NCBI GenBank assembly: GCA_964631605.1
Contig: CAZVYG010000014.1
Coordinates: 1-64,000 of the forward strand
Length of the DNA: 64,000 nucleotides
Source of the DNA: JARKQH01 sp964631605
GTDB taxonomy: Bacteria > Verrucomicrobiota > Verrucomicrobiia > Limisphaerales > UBA8199
Direction of reading: 5' to 3'
In this document: one piece after another, positions 25,232-34,434 of the stretch
Numbering within the stretch: the stretch's first letter is position 1
How the letters are laid out: every line of letters starts with the position of its first letter
The notes under the pieces: model-generated
Database searches by the model: none
What the model was told of the DNA's origin: nothing
Seen by the model: only the letters and a program-made list of their open reading frames with translations
Position numbers and translations under genes: made by a program

Positions 25232-28156
25232 TCAATAGCAAACGGCGCGGTAGAATTTTTGTCCGCCCGTGGTCGTGATGGGGTAAGGAGACGTTGCCCC
25301 TGGCACTTCACTCCAGGTTCCATTGACCGAAGAAGCTTCCTGCAGCTTGCCCTGGAAGATGACCTGCCATTGGCTGCCGGAGCGCTGAAGCTGGAGGGCG
25401 GGCTGTGGCCCCGCGTATCCATAAGGCCGCGGGATGGTGGTGTTGTAGCCGGACTGGCTCAGGTAGAAGTCATCAAACAGGGCGCTATCCGTCGCACTGT
25501 TGCCAGCCAGATAGACCCGGGTGAGATTCTCCGTCGGGAAACCGCCCGTCAGCGGGTCGGACAGGCCCAGATCGCGGTCGCTGAGGAAATTGGTGAACAC
25601 CGCCGTGCGCGTCGGTTCCCCCTCTTTCTGGATGTAAACCGAGAAGATGTCGGCGCTGTCGAGATAATTGTCGAAATTGAGCACATTGGTCACGTCAATC
25701 CAAACCGAATACACGGCCCCCGGTTGGAGGACATTGGTGTCAAAGGTGAGCGGTGAGTAAGGGATATTACGCGCCGCCAGCACCCAGTCGCCGGGGTTTT
25801 GCGACGCGTCGCCCACCACGGTCTGCAGCACGGGCCCGACATTATTCTCCAATTGATAGTAGAAGTTGGCGGGCTTGTCGGTGAGGCCGATGATGTGTCG
25901 CAAAGTGGTGGGATTGCCTTGGGGAATCATGCGGAAGAACAGCGTGCGGCTTTGGTTGGTGCTGACCGTCAGGCCGTTCAGTTTCAGGTAGGCCCCACTG
26001 GCCGTCGTGAGGGTTTTCACCAGGCGGTTGCAATTGGTGGGCGTCACGACGGCAACCGAATTCCCGGTGAGGTCAACCCACCAGCCGTTGGCGCCGAGCG
26101 AACCCGGCGCGTATTGGTCAAAGTTATCCAGCAGGCTCCAATTGGCCGCCACACCGTCCACCACGCCGATGGTGTTGGTCGCCCTGGCCTCTTCCAAACC
26201 TCGTTTGACGATGAGCACGTAGGTGGTTGTCTGGGTCAGGGTCAGGTTGGTGGACCCAATGCCGGAAACAGTCCTGGCGGTGACGTCGCCGAGGGGATCA
26301 ATCAGCACTTGGGTGGCGTTGGCCGGGACGTCCCACCGCAGGACGGTTGAATCGCCTTTGACCACAGCCGGGAAGTCGGATTTGAAAGAGTTGACGACCA
26401 GCGGCGTCAGACGGCTGGGTGGATTGGTAATGTAACTATTGGCAAGCAGAGCAATTTCCTCAGGCGACAACGGGCGTTGCCAAATGGCCACTTCGTCCAC
26501 CAACCCGGTGAAGAATTGTCCCGGGGTAGCCCGCGCAAAGGCGCCGAGCGCCGTGTTGTTCACGCTGACCGGGTAGGCGACGGTAAGCCCGAGGCTGTCC
26601 CGGACGCCGTCAATATACAGCTCGGCCTTGGGGTTGCCTCCAACGTCGCGTTGGACCCATGCCACATGGTGCCAAGCGTCGTCCCACACCACTGTGGATG
26701 AGACCCGGTTGTCGTTGACTTGGGTGCCGCTGTCAATTCGAACGAAGGTGTTGAGCTTGTCGTTGTAGGAGTTGCGCTGTCCGAGGCAAAACGCGGGATT
26801 GTTGTTCAAAGTGGAAGACTCCGTGAAAAACCAACTGCCGGCAGTCCACGGGGCCTTGACCCAGGCGGACACCGTGAAATTGGTTCTGGAGTAGGCCGGC
26901 AGGGCATCCCCCGGATTGTGGATGCGGCGGGCGTATTGCGAACTGGCGGCATCAAAAGCCAGCGCATTCCCCCATTTGCCCGGGACAACATTGGAGCTAG
27001 CCATGTTGTTGACCGTCAGGTCATAGGCGCTAACCAGATCGGGGGTCTTTACTCCTGAGATGGTGTCCAGCGGCCAGTAGGCGACCAAGCCGTTGGTGAG
27101 GTCCGGGCTGCCGAACGTGTTCACGGTGATTTGAGCCACCACGCTGGTCGCCGCGCCGACGGCATTGGTGACGACAAACTGATACTGGCCGGAATCGGCG
27201 GCGGTCACGCTCGAGAGCGTCAGGGAAAGGCTGTTGGCGCCGGGGACATTCGTCCCATCTTTCAGCCACTGGTAGTACAAGTGACGGGAACCGTAAGCGG
27301 CCGCGCTCATGGTGTAATTGTCCCCGACATACAGGTTGGCCGCCCCCTTGGGCTGGACTGTGAGAGCCGGCGCAAATTGCGGGATGGGCGTGGCAATGCT
27401 GTTACTGAGGACCTCTTGAATTTCGCCCTGGCTCAGCACCCGTGCCCAAAGGGCCACGTCGTCAATCTGGCCCAAGAAAGGGACTCCGACCGTGTTCCGC
27501 ACCAACGCTCCGATTCCCACTTGATCCCACGAGGCGAGATTCCTCGTATAGGTGAAGGTGTTGGTGTAGTCCGGCTGGCCATCCACATAGACCAAGAACT
27601 TGCCGTCGTTGGCATCGTAAGTGTAAGCCACATGATGCCAGGTGCCGTCCAGTGTGGGTTTGGTGCCGACATACGAGCTCTTGACGACGTTATTAATGTC
27701 GCGGAGGAAGTAGCGGGTTTTATCCGTCCCGTTTCCCTCCATGGAAAACCGGGGGTTGCCGCTGGTGTTAATGCTGGACGATTCCGTGAAATAGGTTGTT
27801 TGATTAGCCTGTCCGCTGGGGCCATTGACCCAAAGCGCCCAGGTCCAGCTCCCGTTGTTGGCCACCGGCAAGCCGGTGTCAGTTCCGGGGGCGGTGATGA
27901 AGTTGAGATAATCGCTGGTGGAACCGAAGAATTGCACACAATTCCCGAATTTGCCCCCGGACACAACGTCCGAGCTGGGTTTGACGGGTCCCGTCAGGTC
28001 GTTGCCGGCCACAAGATCGGGTGTGGTCATGGGATAATCGCCGCTTGCGGTGTTCAATGGCCAGTAGGCCACCAACCCTTCGCGAACGTCGGCAAGCAGC
28101 GGGTGGGCGGCCAGGAGAACAGCCGCACTCGAGGCAATTAAGGTTTTTGTTTTCAT
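25232..28156 (-). CDS. Large secreted LamG/Ig-domain surface protein
   Basis: A 974-residue exported protein with a signal peptide (first 22 residues, ending 'PLLA'). Two LamG (concanavalin A-like jelly-roll) domains are seen, each opening with 'EGLVAYWPLN' or 'NGLVAYWPLD'. They continue with 'GKFGNCVQFFGS'/'GKWGNALAFDAA', 'WHHVAYTYDA'/'WHHVAWVQRD' and 'GQIDDVALWARVLSQGEI'/'GLVDEVAIWQRPLSPEEI'. An Ig-like domain lies between them ('YYQWLKDGTNVPGANS' ... 'DSGQYQFVVTNAVG'). The last 350 residues hold further beta-rich modules, and the C-terminus ends 'KFYRAVCY' after a 'LQEASSVNGTWSEVPGA' module. Adhesion or glycan binding at the surface is inferred. No catalytic residues are recognised. It is followed upstream by the prepilin-like gene on the same strand. 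Confidence 0.88.
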   Translation of the reverse strand: MKTKTLIASSAAVLLAAHPLLADVREGLVAYWPLNTASGDYPMTTPDLVAGNDLTGPVKPSSDVVSGGKFGNCVQFFGSTSDYLNFITAPGTDTGLPVANNGSWTWALWVNGPSGQANQTTYFTESSSINTSGNPRFSMEGNGTDKTRYFLRDINNVVKSSYVGTKPTLDGTWHHVAYTYDANDGKFLVYVDGQPDYTNTFTYTRNLASWDQVGIGALVRNTVGVPFLGQIDDVALWARVLSQGEIQEVLSNSIATPIPQFAPALTVQPKGAANLYVGDNYTMSAAAYGSRHLYYQWLKDGTNVPGANSLSLTLSSVTAADSGQYQFVVTNAVGAATSVVAQITVNTFGSPDLTNGLVAYWPLDTISGVKTPDLVSAYDLTVNNMASSNVVPGKWGNALAFDAASSQYARRIHNPGDALPAYSRTNFTVSAWVKAPWTAGSWFFTESSTLNNNPAFCLGQRNSYNDKLNTFVRIDSGTQVNDNRVSSTVVWDDAWHHVAWVQRDVGGNPKAELYIDGVRDSLGLTVAYPVSVNNTALGAFARATPGQFFTGLVDEVAIWQRPLSPEEIALLANSYITNPPSRLTPLVVNSFKSDFPAVVKGDSTVLRWDVPANATQVLIDPLGDVTARTVSGIGSTNLTLTQTTTYVLIVKRGLEEARATNTIGVVDGVAANWSLLDNFDQYAPGSLGANGWWVDLTGNSVAVVTPTNCNRLVKTLTTASGAYLKLNGLTVSTNQSRTLFFRMIPQGNPTTLRHIIGLTDKPANFYYQLENNVGPVLQTVVGDASQNPGDWVLAARNIPYSPLTFDTNVLQPGAVYSVWIDVTNVLNFDNYLDSADIFSVYIQKEGEPTRTAVFTNFLSDRDLGLSDPLTGGFPTENLTRVYLAGNSATDSALFDDFYLSQSGYNTTIPRPYGYAGPQPALQLQRSGSQWQVIFQGKLQEASSVNGTWSEVPGATSPYPITTTGGQKFYRAVCY

Positions 28157-28301
28157 TGGACTTTAGGCTTTGAGGTTTGTGTTTGAAGTGGCGACGAAGG
28201 AGACAGCGGCCAGTGGGCGGGCGGCGAGGTCCGGCTCCGTAATGGAAGCGGCCCTCTTGGCCTCAGGCCCGGTGGCGGGGTGCTGGTGGACGAGCCGTTT
28301 G

Positions 28302-29072
28302 TCAGGGCAATTTGCGGTTCTCATCAAACGAGATGTTGAAGCTGTTTAGGTACTGCCTGACGGGGACCCACTCCGCGTGACCGTCACAAAACATGATATT
28401 GACACCGTCGGCTCCGTGGTTGTCGGTCTTGTCCGGATAGTTGTTGATCCCGCCGCTCATGTTCGAGTCGTCCGCGTCCGCAAACAGCCAGACGCGCGTG
28501 GGGCCGGGCCGCAACCCGCGATTCTCGAAGTTAACCTTCAGCACGTAGCTGTTGATCGCCTTCTCGGATTTTTTGTCGCCCGAAGAGTTGGACATGGACC
28601 CGAAAATCTCGTAACTGTGGCCCCGGCCGCTGAGACGCCCCGCCGGGCAGTTGTTGGTCAAGTCGGCGACCAGGGTTTTGCCGGCGATCAAGAGTGTCTC
28701 GTTGGTGACGGTATTCTGCGTGCTGGGACACACAAAGGTCTTCAGATTGGGAGCATAGGCGGGAAACAGGTAATTCACGTCGTCATCGTCCCCATTCCGC
28801 TTGCCTGCCGGCCAGCCACGCGTGTCACCGACCAGGTCGCCATTGGAATCATCCGCGTATAAAATCGAACTGAGCCCCAGTTGCTTCAGGTTGTTCAGGC
28901 ACTGGATCTTTTTGGCCCGTTCCTTGGCTTTGCTCAGGGCGGGCAGCAGCATCGCCGCCAGAATGGCGATGATGGCAATGACCACCAGCAGTTCTATCAA
29001 GGTGAAAGCCGCGGCCAGGGTTCCACGTTGGTTCGTCGCCGTAAACGGACTCTTGTTTGCGGGTTTTTGCAT
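28302..29072 (-). CDS. Prepilin-like (type II secretion/DUF1559-type) protein
   Basis: A protein of 256 residues with a class III prepilin signal near residue 24 ('AFTLIELLVVIAIIAIL'), preceded by 23 mostly polar residues. The residue before the predicted cut is Ala, not the usual Gly. The rest is soluble, with 'AKERAKKIQCLNNLKQLGLS' just after the helix and 'GVNIMFCDGHAEWV' at the C-terminus, the typical 'F-x-DGH' end of the large planctomycete/verrucomicrobial pseudopilin family. These proteins are thought to be surface or secretion-associated, and genomes carry many copies. A GGGAGA ribosome site lies four bases before the ATG. It may act with the adjacent LamG protein, but that is only a neighbourhood inference. 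Confidence 0.9.
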   Translation of the reverse strand: MQKPANKSPFTATNQRGTLAAAFTLIELLVVIAIIAILAAMLLPALSKAKERAKKIQCLNNLKQLGLSSILYADDSNGDLVGDTRGWPAGKRNGDDDDVNYLFPAYAPNLKTFVCPSTQNTVTNETLLIAGKTLVADLTNNCPAGRLSGRGHSYEIFGSMSNSSGDKKSEKAINSYVLKVNFENRGLRPGPTRVWLFADADDSNMSGGINNYPDKTDNHGADGVNIMFCDGHAEWVPVRQYLNSFNISFDENRKLP

Positions 29073-29248
29073 AATTCTCCCTGGATCATAGCTTCATTTC
29101 GCCTGGGCGCCATTAGCCGAAAGGATAATTCCGCAGGAAGGTCTGCCCAGGGGTGCGTCAACGCCGGTCAGCCACCGGACTTTTTCATCGTTCAAAGCCC
29201 CTTATGGAACTTCCGGTTTTTTCGCGAGGAGAGCACCCGGCCGGAACG

Positions 29249-30703
29249 TCAGCGGGACGAAGCGCTCAGTACGATTGTCTGGCCGTCCCCCAAGGCGTCC
29301 CAGGTGTACACCGCGCCACCCGCAAAAGTGTCTGCATGGACACCATTGGTCCGCACTTCGACAACCTGTCCGCTCATGTCGCGGGTGTCCACCTTCAGTC
29401 TGCCGGTCACGCTCTTGACGCTGCTCAGGAGGGACAGCGTGAATTGCTTTCTGGCGCTGGAGAGCGAATAAACGAGGGTGGCGGCGGCATTCTGGCCGTC
29501 CCCCAGCCAGAGTTCAAAAGGGCGGGTTTTCACCCAGCCCGGCACATACAGTTCATCCTGGTTATTGAGTGTCGGTTGGGGGATGCGACCGCTTTTCAAA
29601 CGCGTCAGATACCAGGACTCGGCGGCGGCTTGCTGGCTGGCGCTGAGGTTCCCATGGGGCCAGTACTGCAATTCGCCGGCGTCCTCGCGGCCGTTGCCAT
29701 TGAAGTCGTGGTAAACACCCTTGGCGCCGAGATGAACGGTGAGGTTGGTGAATTCGCCGGGGAATGATTGTCCCGCCACCGCGTTGCTCCAGTAGCTGAG
29801 AAAGTTGACGGGGGGGCAGATGCGCTCATCCTGGTTTACAAACAAATGGATTTCACTGTAAGGATTGTTTTTGGCAGCCAGGTTGGAGGCACGGGCGCGA
29901 TACCTGTCCAGGACCAACGCATCGCCGGTGTTCGGATTGCCAATATCCGCGTCGAGCTGCGGCGTGCGGGCGCCGCCGCGGTTGGCCCCGTTGTGATACC
30001 AGCCGTGAACGGGGTCCAGACCATAGTCGGATATCCCGAAAAAGGCGGACCCCAGGCAAAAGTAATCGGGGAATTTTGTGAGCGCCGAGAGGGTGTTGCC
30101 GCCGCCGCCCGAATAGCCGGTAATGTGAACATTGGCCGGATTGACTTGTCTCGGATAGGCGGCCTTCACCGCCTCGACAGCGTCGTAGATGTCGTAAATC
30201 TCGACTCCCCCCGAATCCCTCGCGCCTTCCGAGCCTTCCCGCCCTCGCAGGGTCGGCGAGATGGCAAAAAAGCCGGCATCGCGCAGGCGTTGCGCATGGG
30301 GTCGGACGGAGGCGACGTCACTCGAGGCGGAATAGCCGTGCATGATGACCGCGATGGGCGCGTTGGTCAGGCTGTCGTTGTAATTCAACTCGGCTTTCAG
30401 ACGGATTGATTTGTCCGAGAGGCGGGTGACGCTTGAGTCATAGGTGAACCAAGTTTGGACATTGGCCGCCTCCAGACAGGGTAAGGCGAAGCCTCCCAAG
30501 GCCGCCAGGCAGACCATCAGGGCTCGCCTCACCCCACCTCTGGGACCGGGCGCAAATCCGCATCGGGCTTCCTCCCAAGGCCAGGACTGCTTTTCAAACC
30601 GCGAGCCAAAGGGGCCGCGTTGGCGACCGCCTGAGGTGGGAGCCGCTGCCACCGGGGATTTGGCGCGCGCTCGACTGCTCCTAAGCAACGTGGGGTTCGT
30701 CAT
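29249..30703 (-). CDS. Secreted alpha/beta-hydrolase (prolyl oligopeptidase / esterase-like)
   Basis: A 484-residue alpha/beta-hydrolase. A hydrophobic export segment lies at about 62-80 ('MVCLAALGGFALPCLEA'), so ATG 30517 could be the true start and the first 62 basic residues may not be translated. The oxyanion region is 'VIMHGYSASSD' and the nucleophile elbow is 'VHITGYSGGGGNTLS' (Gly-x-Ser-x-Gly). A C-terminal Asp-His pair is plausible in 'NQDERICPPVNF' and 'KGVYHDFNGNGRED'. The last 110 residues form a beta-sandwich-like tail seen in carbohydrate esterase neighbours. It follows the response regulator by 51 bases on the same strand, so it may be part of the sensor operon. Substrate unknown. 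Confidence 0.8.
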   Translation of the reverse strand: MTNPTLLRSSRARAKSPVAAAPTSGGRQRGPFGSRFEKQSWPWEEARCGFAPGPRGGVRRALMVCLAALGGFALPCLEAANVQTWFTYDSSVTRLSDKSIRLKAELNYNDSLTNAPIAVIMHGYSASSDVASVRPHAQRLRDAGFFAISPTLRGREGSEGARDSGGVEIYDIYDAVEAVKAAYPRQVNPANVHITGYSGGGGNTLSALTKFPDYFCLGSAFFGISDYGLDPVHGWYHNGANRGGARTPQLDADIGNPNTGDALVLDRYRARASNLAAKNNPYSEIHLFVNQDERICPPVNFLSYWSNAVAGQSFPGEFTNLTVHLGAKGVYHDFNGNGREDAGELQYWPHGNLSASQQAAAESWYLTRLKSGRIPQPTLNNQDELYVPGWVKTRPFELWLGDGQNAAATLVYSLSSARKQFTLSLLSSVKSVTGRLKVDTRDMSGQVVEVRTNGVHADTFAGGAVYTWDALGDGQTIVLSASSR

Positions 30704-30753
30704 GAGTTGATTGATGGGGCACCGCGGGAGGCTTCAGAAGCGCCGGCGCCAGG

Positions 30754-31389
30754 CTAGGGAAGATGCACCAGGCCGCGCTGCACGGCAATGGCCACCAGTT
30801 CGGTGCGGTCGGCCGCCCCGAGTTTGGTGAGCAGACTGCGCACGTGCGCCTTGGCGGTGAATTCCGTGAATTTCAGAATGCCGGCGATGTCCTTGTTGGT
30901 GAGCCCTTTGACCACCAGGGGCAGCACCTCGCGCTCGCGGTCGGTCAGTTCGCCAAAGGTGGCGCGCTCTTCCAAGCGCCGCTGCACTTGGGGCGGGATA
31001 TAGCGCTTGCCCAAGGCGGCGGCCTCGATGGCGCGCAGCAACTCGGGCCCCGGCACGCTCTTCAGAAGGTATCCGCAAGCCCCAGCCTGCAATGCCCGGT
31101 GAATGTCCTCATCGCCGTCGAAGGTGGTGAGCATGAGCACCCGCGCGGCGGGAAATTCCTGCCGGATTTGTTGGAGAGCCTCGATGCCCGTGGCATCCGG
31201 CAATCGCAGGTCCATCAGCGTCATGCCCGGCTCATGGCGGCGAAACTCGGCGAGGGCCGAGGCCGCGTCGCCCGCCTCAGCCACCACCCGAAAATCCTTG
31301 CGCAGGCTTAAGACGGCTTTCAGCCCGGCGCGAAAGACGAAGTGGTCGTCCACGATCAGCAGTGTTAAAGGGGGGTCAAACGGGGGCAT
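30754..31389 (-). CDS. NarL/FixJ-type response regulator (system 1)
   Basis: A 211-residue two-domain regulator. The receiver domain starts 'LLIVDDHFVFRAGLKAV', has the phospho-acceptor Asp60 in 'MTLMDLRLPD', and has the switch 'LMLTTFDGD' and 'GYLLKS'. The LuxR-type helix-turn-helix follows at about 148-205 ('LTDREREVLPLVVKGLTN', 'IAGILKFTEFTAKAHVRS'). The stop of the histidine kinase and this start are three bases apart, so it is the partner of the kinase at 31393. It most likely regulates the operon or surface genes in response to a periplasmic cue. The next gene downstream is the secreted hydrolase. Confidence 0.94.
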   Translation of the reverse strand: MPPFDPPLTLLIVDDHFVFRAGLKAVLSLRKDFRVVAEAGDAASALAEFRRHEPGMTLMDLRLPDATGIEALQQIRQEFPAARVLMLTTFDGDEDIHRALQAGACGYLLKSVPGPELLRAIEAAALGKRYIPPQVQRRLEERATFGELTDREREVLPLVVKGLTNKDIAGILKFTEFTAKAHVRSLLTKLGAADRTELVAIAVQRGLVHLP

Positions 31390-31392
31390 AGC

Positions 31393-33600
31393 TTAAGTCT
31401 CCTTCAGCCGCGAGGCCGGCACGGTCAGCCGCAGCCGTGTCCCGCGGCCGGGCTGGGAATCCAGCCTGAGTTCGGCCTCGAGCGCGCGGGCGCGTTCGCG
31501 CAGGCCGCGCAAGCCGAAATGACCGTTGACCGAGGCGGCGTGGGCATCAAACCCGCAGCCGTCGTCGTCCACCCGCAGTTCGACGGCTTCCGGGCTGAAG
31601 CGGAGAACGATTTCGATTCTGCGCGCCTGCGCGTGTTTAAGGGCGTTGGTCACGCCCTCTTGGGCCACGCGAAACAAGTGGCTGGCCACCCCGGGAGGAA
31701 CCTGCTGGGGCTCGCCCTCGCACCGGACCTCAACAGCCGGCCCATGCGTATCCGCCAGGGCCTTGCCCAGTTGCTGCAAGGCTTCCGGAAGGGTGGCCTC
31801 CTCGAGTTTCACCGACCGCAAATTCCAAATCGAACGGCGAACCTCCAACTGGCTTTCGCGCAATTGTTCCGTGGCGGCCACCAGCAGCCGCTCGGATTCC
31901 TGCGGCTGATCCCTGAAAAACCCCCGCGCCGCGTCCAGTTGCAGTGCGGTGCTGGCCAGCGTCTGTTCGAGCGTGTCGTGCAGTTCACGAGCCATCCGGG
32001 TGCGCTCGGCGGTCAACAAGGCAAAATCCGCCTCGGCGGCATGGCGTGCCGCCAATTCCTCCTGCCACTCGCCGGTCCGCACACTGTAGCGCTTGGCCAG
32101 CTCGTCCCGTGCTGCCCGCAGTTGCTCGCGGGTTTCACGCAAAGCGGCGTTTTTCCGCGCCAGCACCACCGTGGCCAGCAGGGTGAGTCCCAGGAGCAAC
32201 AGCGCCCCCAGCAGGGTGCCCAGGATGGTCTTGGTCAGCCCGGGAGAGGTCCACCAAGGCGCGGCGCGCACCAGTTTCACATCCGACAGGGCGCGAGCGT
32301 GAAGGCGCAGTTCGCGAGGAAATGGAAACATCGTGGGACGTTGACTGGGCCGGACGAAAGGCTCGGTGATGCCCGTCACGGCCAGGTGCGCCCCCTCGCG
32401 CAGCCAACCGGGGAACGCGCCGCCGGCGGCGGGCAGCCAGGCCTCGAATTCCTCTTCGCCATCGCTCAGATTCAGCACCCAGCTTCCCTCCCCCGGCCGC
32501 GGCGCGCTGCAAAGCCGCCCGGTGATGCGGCGCAGTTCGCAAGGGTGCTGCAAGGCCTCGCGCACGGAACTGGCGACGGGGACGGGAGGCGGACCCGAGG
32601 CCACCTTGCGCACCAGCGCTTTCATCAGCCAGAGGGAATGCTCGCGCATCTCGGGAAACCCGACCAGGTCCAACTCATCACCGGGAAGCAAGTCGCCGCT
32701 CCCGGTCGCCTCGACGAACAGGCCGCTGGTGGCGTCCCGAACGGTCAACCGCTGGCCGGCATGGCGGCCGAGCAAGTGACCCCGCACCCGCACCCGGTGC
32801 TGCGGAAAACCCTCCGGCGAGTAGTGGAACAACGACCGGATCGTGACCACCGGCAGCGTCTCCACCGGGCGCGCCGGACGGACCACTTTGACCTCAGCGT
32901 CAGAGGCGGCCACGACAATCGGCGCAAGCAATTGCCGTTGCCAGCTAAACACACCCGCGGCCGTGCCGCGCACAATCACCTCGGCATCCACCAGATTGGT
33001 GGTGGCGGGGCCGTACTCGGTCACCCGCACCAAGAGGTCCGTTCCATCCGAACGCAACTCCATCGCCAGATGCGCCTGCGCCTTGCTGGTTCGAAAGGCG
33101 GGCACTGCCGACCTCACAATGCCGCGCACCTCGACCCGGCGCGAATCATAACGCCCCGTGGCCAGCGCGGCGGCGGTCACCCGCTCCGGCTCCGGCAGCA
33201 CGCCGCGGCCCAGGTTCTCCAGCCGGCGCAGTTGCACAATGGGCGCATAATCTCCCGAGCCGGTTTCGCCTTCGATGACGACGCGGTCCCCCACGCTCAC
33301 TTCCGGCTTGAGCCCCCGCAGACTGATATAGATGCCGTCGGTGGAATCCTGAAAACATATCCCGTCGCTAAGCAGGGGATGATAATGCGTCACCACTCCT
33401 TCCAAACGCACGGGCAGTTTTTGCTCAGCCACCTCCGCGGGCAGGGCGTGCACCAAAGCTGCGTTGGTGAGTGTAATTCCGGCACTTGTCCCGCCCTGAG
33501 ACTCCGCCAGCACCGGTAACGTTAAGCAAGCCAGCCCCAACACCCCACATCCCGCGACCCTCCGGTCGCGGATGGTTGACATGAGACGGCTCAACTGCAT
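31393..33600 (-). CDS. Membrane sensor histidine kinase, HisKA_3 type (system 1)
   Basis: A 735-residue kinase. A signal-like segment occupies residues 15-32. A periplasmic sensor of about 430 residues follows, mostly beta-rich and OB-fold-like ('GVVTHYHPLLSDG', 'ISLRGLKPEVSVGDRVVIEG', 'VRGHLLGRHAGQRLTV'). A single membrane helix lies at about 460-485. The cytoplasmic HisKA_3 domain has His541 in 'ARELHDTLEQ', and the ATPase domain has 'RVDDDGCGFDAHA' and 'HFGLRGLRERARALE'. It pairs with the NarL-type regulator three bases downstream. The periplasmic domain matches no sensor family I can name, so the ligand is unknown. The ATG at 33600 is used; ATG 33582 is possible. Confidence 0.9.
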   Translation of the reverse strand: MQLSRLMSTIRDRRVAGCGVLGLACLTLPVLAESQGGTSAGITLTNAALVHALPAEVAEQKLPVRLEGVVTHYHPLLSDGICFQDSTDGIYISLRGLKPEVSVGDRVVIEGETGSGDYAPIVQLRRLENLGRGVLPEPERVTAAALATGRYDSRRVEVRGIVRSAVPAFRTSKAQAHLAMELRSDGTDLLVRVTEYGPATTNLVDAEVIVRGTAAGVFSWQRQLLAPIVVAASDAEVKVVRPARPVETLPVVTIRSLFHYSPEGFPQHRVRVRGHLLGRHAGQRLTVRDATSGLFVEATGSGDLLPGDELDLVGFPEMREHSLWLMKALVRKVASGPPPVPVASSVREALQHPCELRRITGRLCSAPRPGEGSWVLNLSDGEEEFEAWLPAAGGAFPGWLREGAHLAVTGITEPFVRPSQRPTMFPFPRELRLHARALSDVKLVRAAPWWTSPGLTKTILGTLLGALLLLGLTLLATVVLARKNAALRETREQLRAARDELAKRYSVRTGEWQEELAARHAAEADFALLTAERTRMARELHDTLEQTLASTALQLDAARGFFRDQPQESERLLVAATEQLRESQLEVRRSIWNLRSVKLEEATLPEALQQLGKALADTHGPAVEVRCEGEPQQVPPGVASHLFRVAQEGVTNALKHAQARRIEIVLRFSPEAVELRVDDDGCGFDAHAASVNGHFGLRGLRERARALEAELRLDSQPGRGTRLRLTVPASRLKET

Positions 33601-33785
33601 AGGTCGGGACTCCGCACACTGCGGCCTTTTTTTGTTAAATTATACCGCCAGCCCGGTTGGGGAAACTATCCTTTTGGATAACCCGCCGACCACCCGGGAA
33701 CCTTCCAGTGTTGAAGGGGGTGGGGTTTCAGATCGTTTCGCCCGGCGCCTCGCCGCGCGCGCAACTCCAACAAACCGGTTCGTTT

Positions 33786-34430
33786 CTAAAAGAGGATCCC
33801 GAAACCCACCATGTGCAGGTTCAAACCTGGGTTGGGCCGGGCAGTGCTGCCGTTGGACATGTGCTGGAACCGGTAGCTGAGCCGCAGCTTTGAGGCGAGG
33901 TCAAGGTTGACGCCCACGTGGCTGGTGAACTGCAGCTTGGTTCCGAAATCCGTGGTGCCATAAACCTCCTGACTCAAATAAGTGGGACAAAAACCCACCT
34001 CGAGGCTCAAGGGAAATCGGAGGCTTCCAAACAGCAATCCTGCGCCGCCTTTGAGCGCTGCCCCGTCGCCGTAATCATCGCCCAGCCAGCCGGTCGAAGC
34101 CGTCAGGGTGGGGCGCAAGTACAAAGCCCCGTTCGATTCCCAGCGCCAGGGCAGCCCGACATCGGCGTAGAATTCGCCTTGGGTGAACTGCTTGCTTTCG
34201 GTGGGAAAGGAGACACCAAAACGCGCGCCGGCGGCGAGGATGGCCACCTTGTTGGTGGTCGAGGCAAAACCGCACGGGGCGCCAACGAGCAGCAGAGCCA
34301 ACATCAGAAAAGCCGCCCGGCCCCGGCGCGGGAGAAGGAGCAGGTTGCCGCGGGCGTCTCCAGCCGGGGACGACACCGGCCTGATGCAAGGCGCTTTCCC
34401 GCGCGGTTTCCAGCAACGACGGGCGTCCAT
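33786..34430 (-). CDS. PagL-like lipid A 3-O-deacylase / acyloxyacyl hydrolase family outer-membrane protein
   Basis: A 214-residue outer-membrane beta-barrel with a long, basic N-terminus and a signal segment around residues 43-60. ATG 34304 is an alternative start right before that segment. The C-terminal strands carry the PagL signature 'RFQHMSNGSTARPNPGLN' with the His and Ser of the catalytic triad, and the protein ends in 'GFGILF' with a terminal Phe. The catalytic Glu that lies about 12 residues after the Ser in Pseudomonas PagL seems to be Asn here, so activity may be changed. The start is only five bases from the stop of the response regulator, so the two are co-transcribed with the propeller kinase. 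Its likely role is lipid A acyl-chain editing. Confidence 0.72.
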   Translation of the reverse strand: MDARRCWKPRGKAPCIRPVSSPAGDARGNLLLLPRRGRAAFLMLALLLVGAPCGFASTTNKVAILAAGARFGVSFPTESKQFTQGEFYADVGLPWRWESNGALYLRPTLTASTGWLGDDYGDGAALKGGAGLLFGSLRFPLSLEVGFCPTYLSQEVYGTTDFGTKLQFTSHVGVNLDLASKLRLSYRFQHMSNGSTARPNPGLNLHMVGFGILF

Positions 34431-34434
34431 AGGA

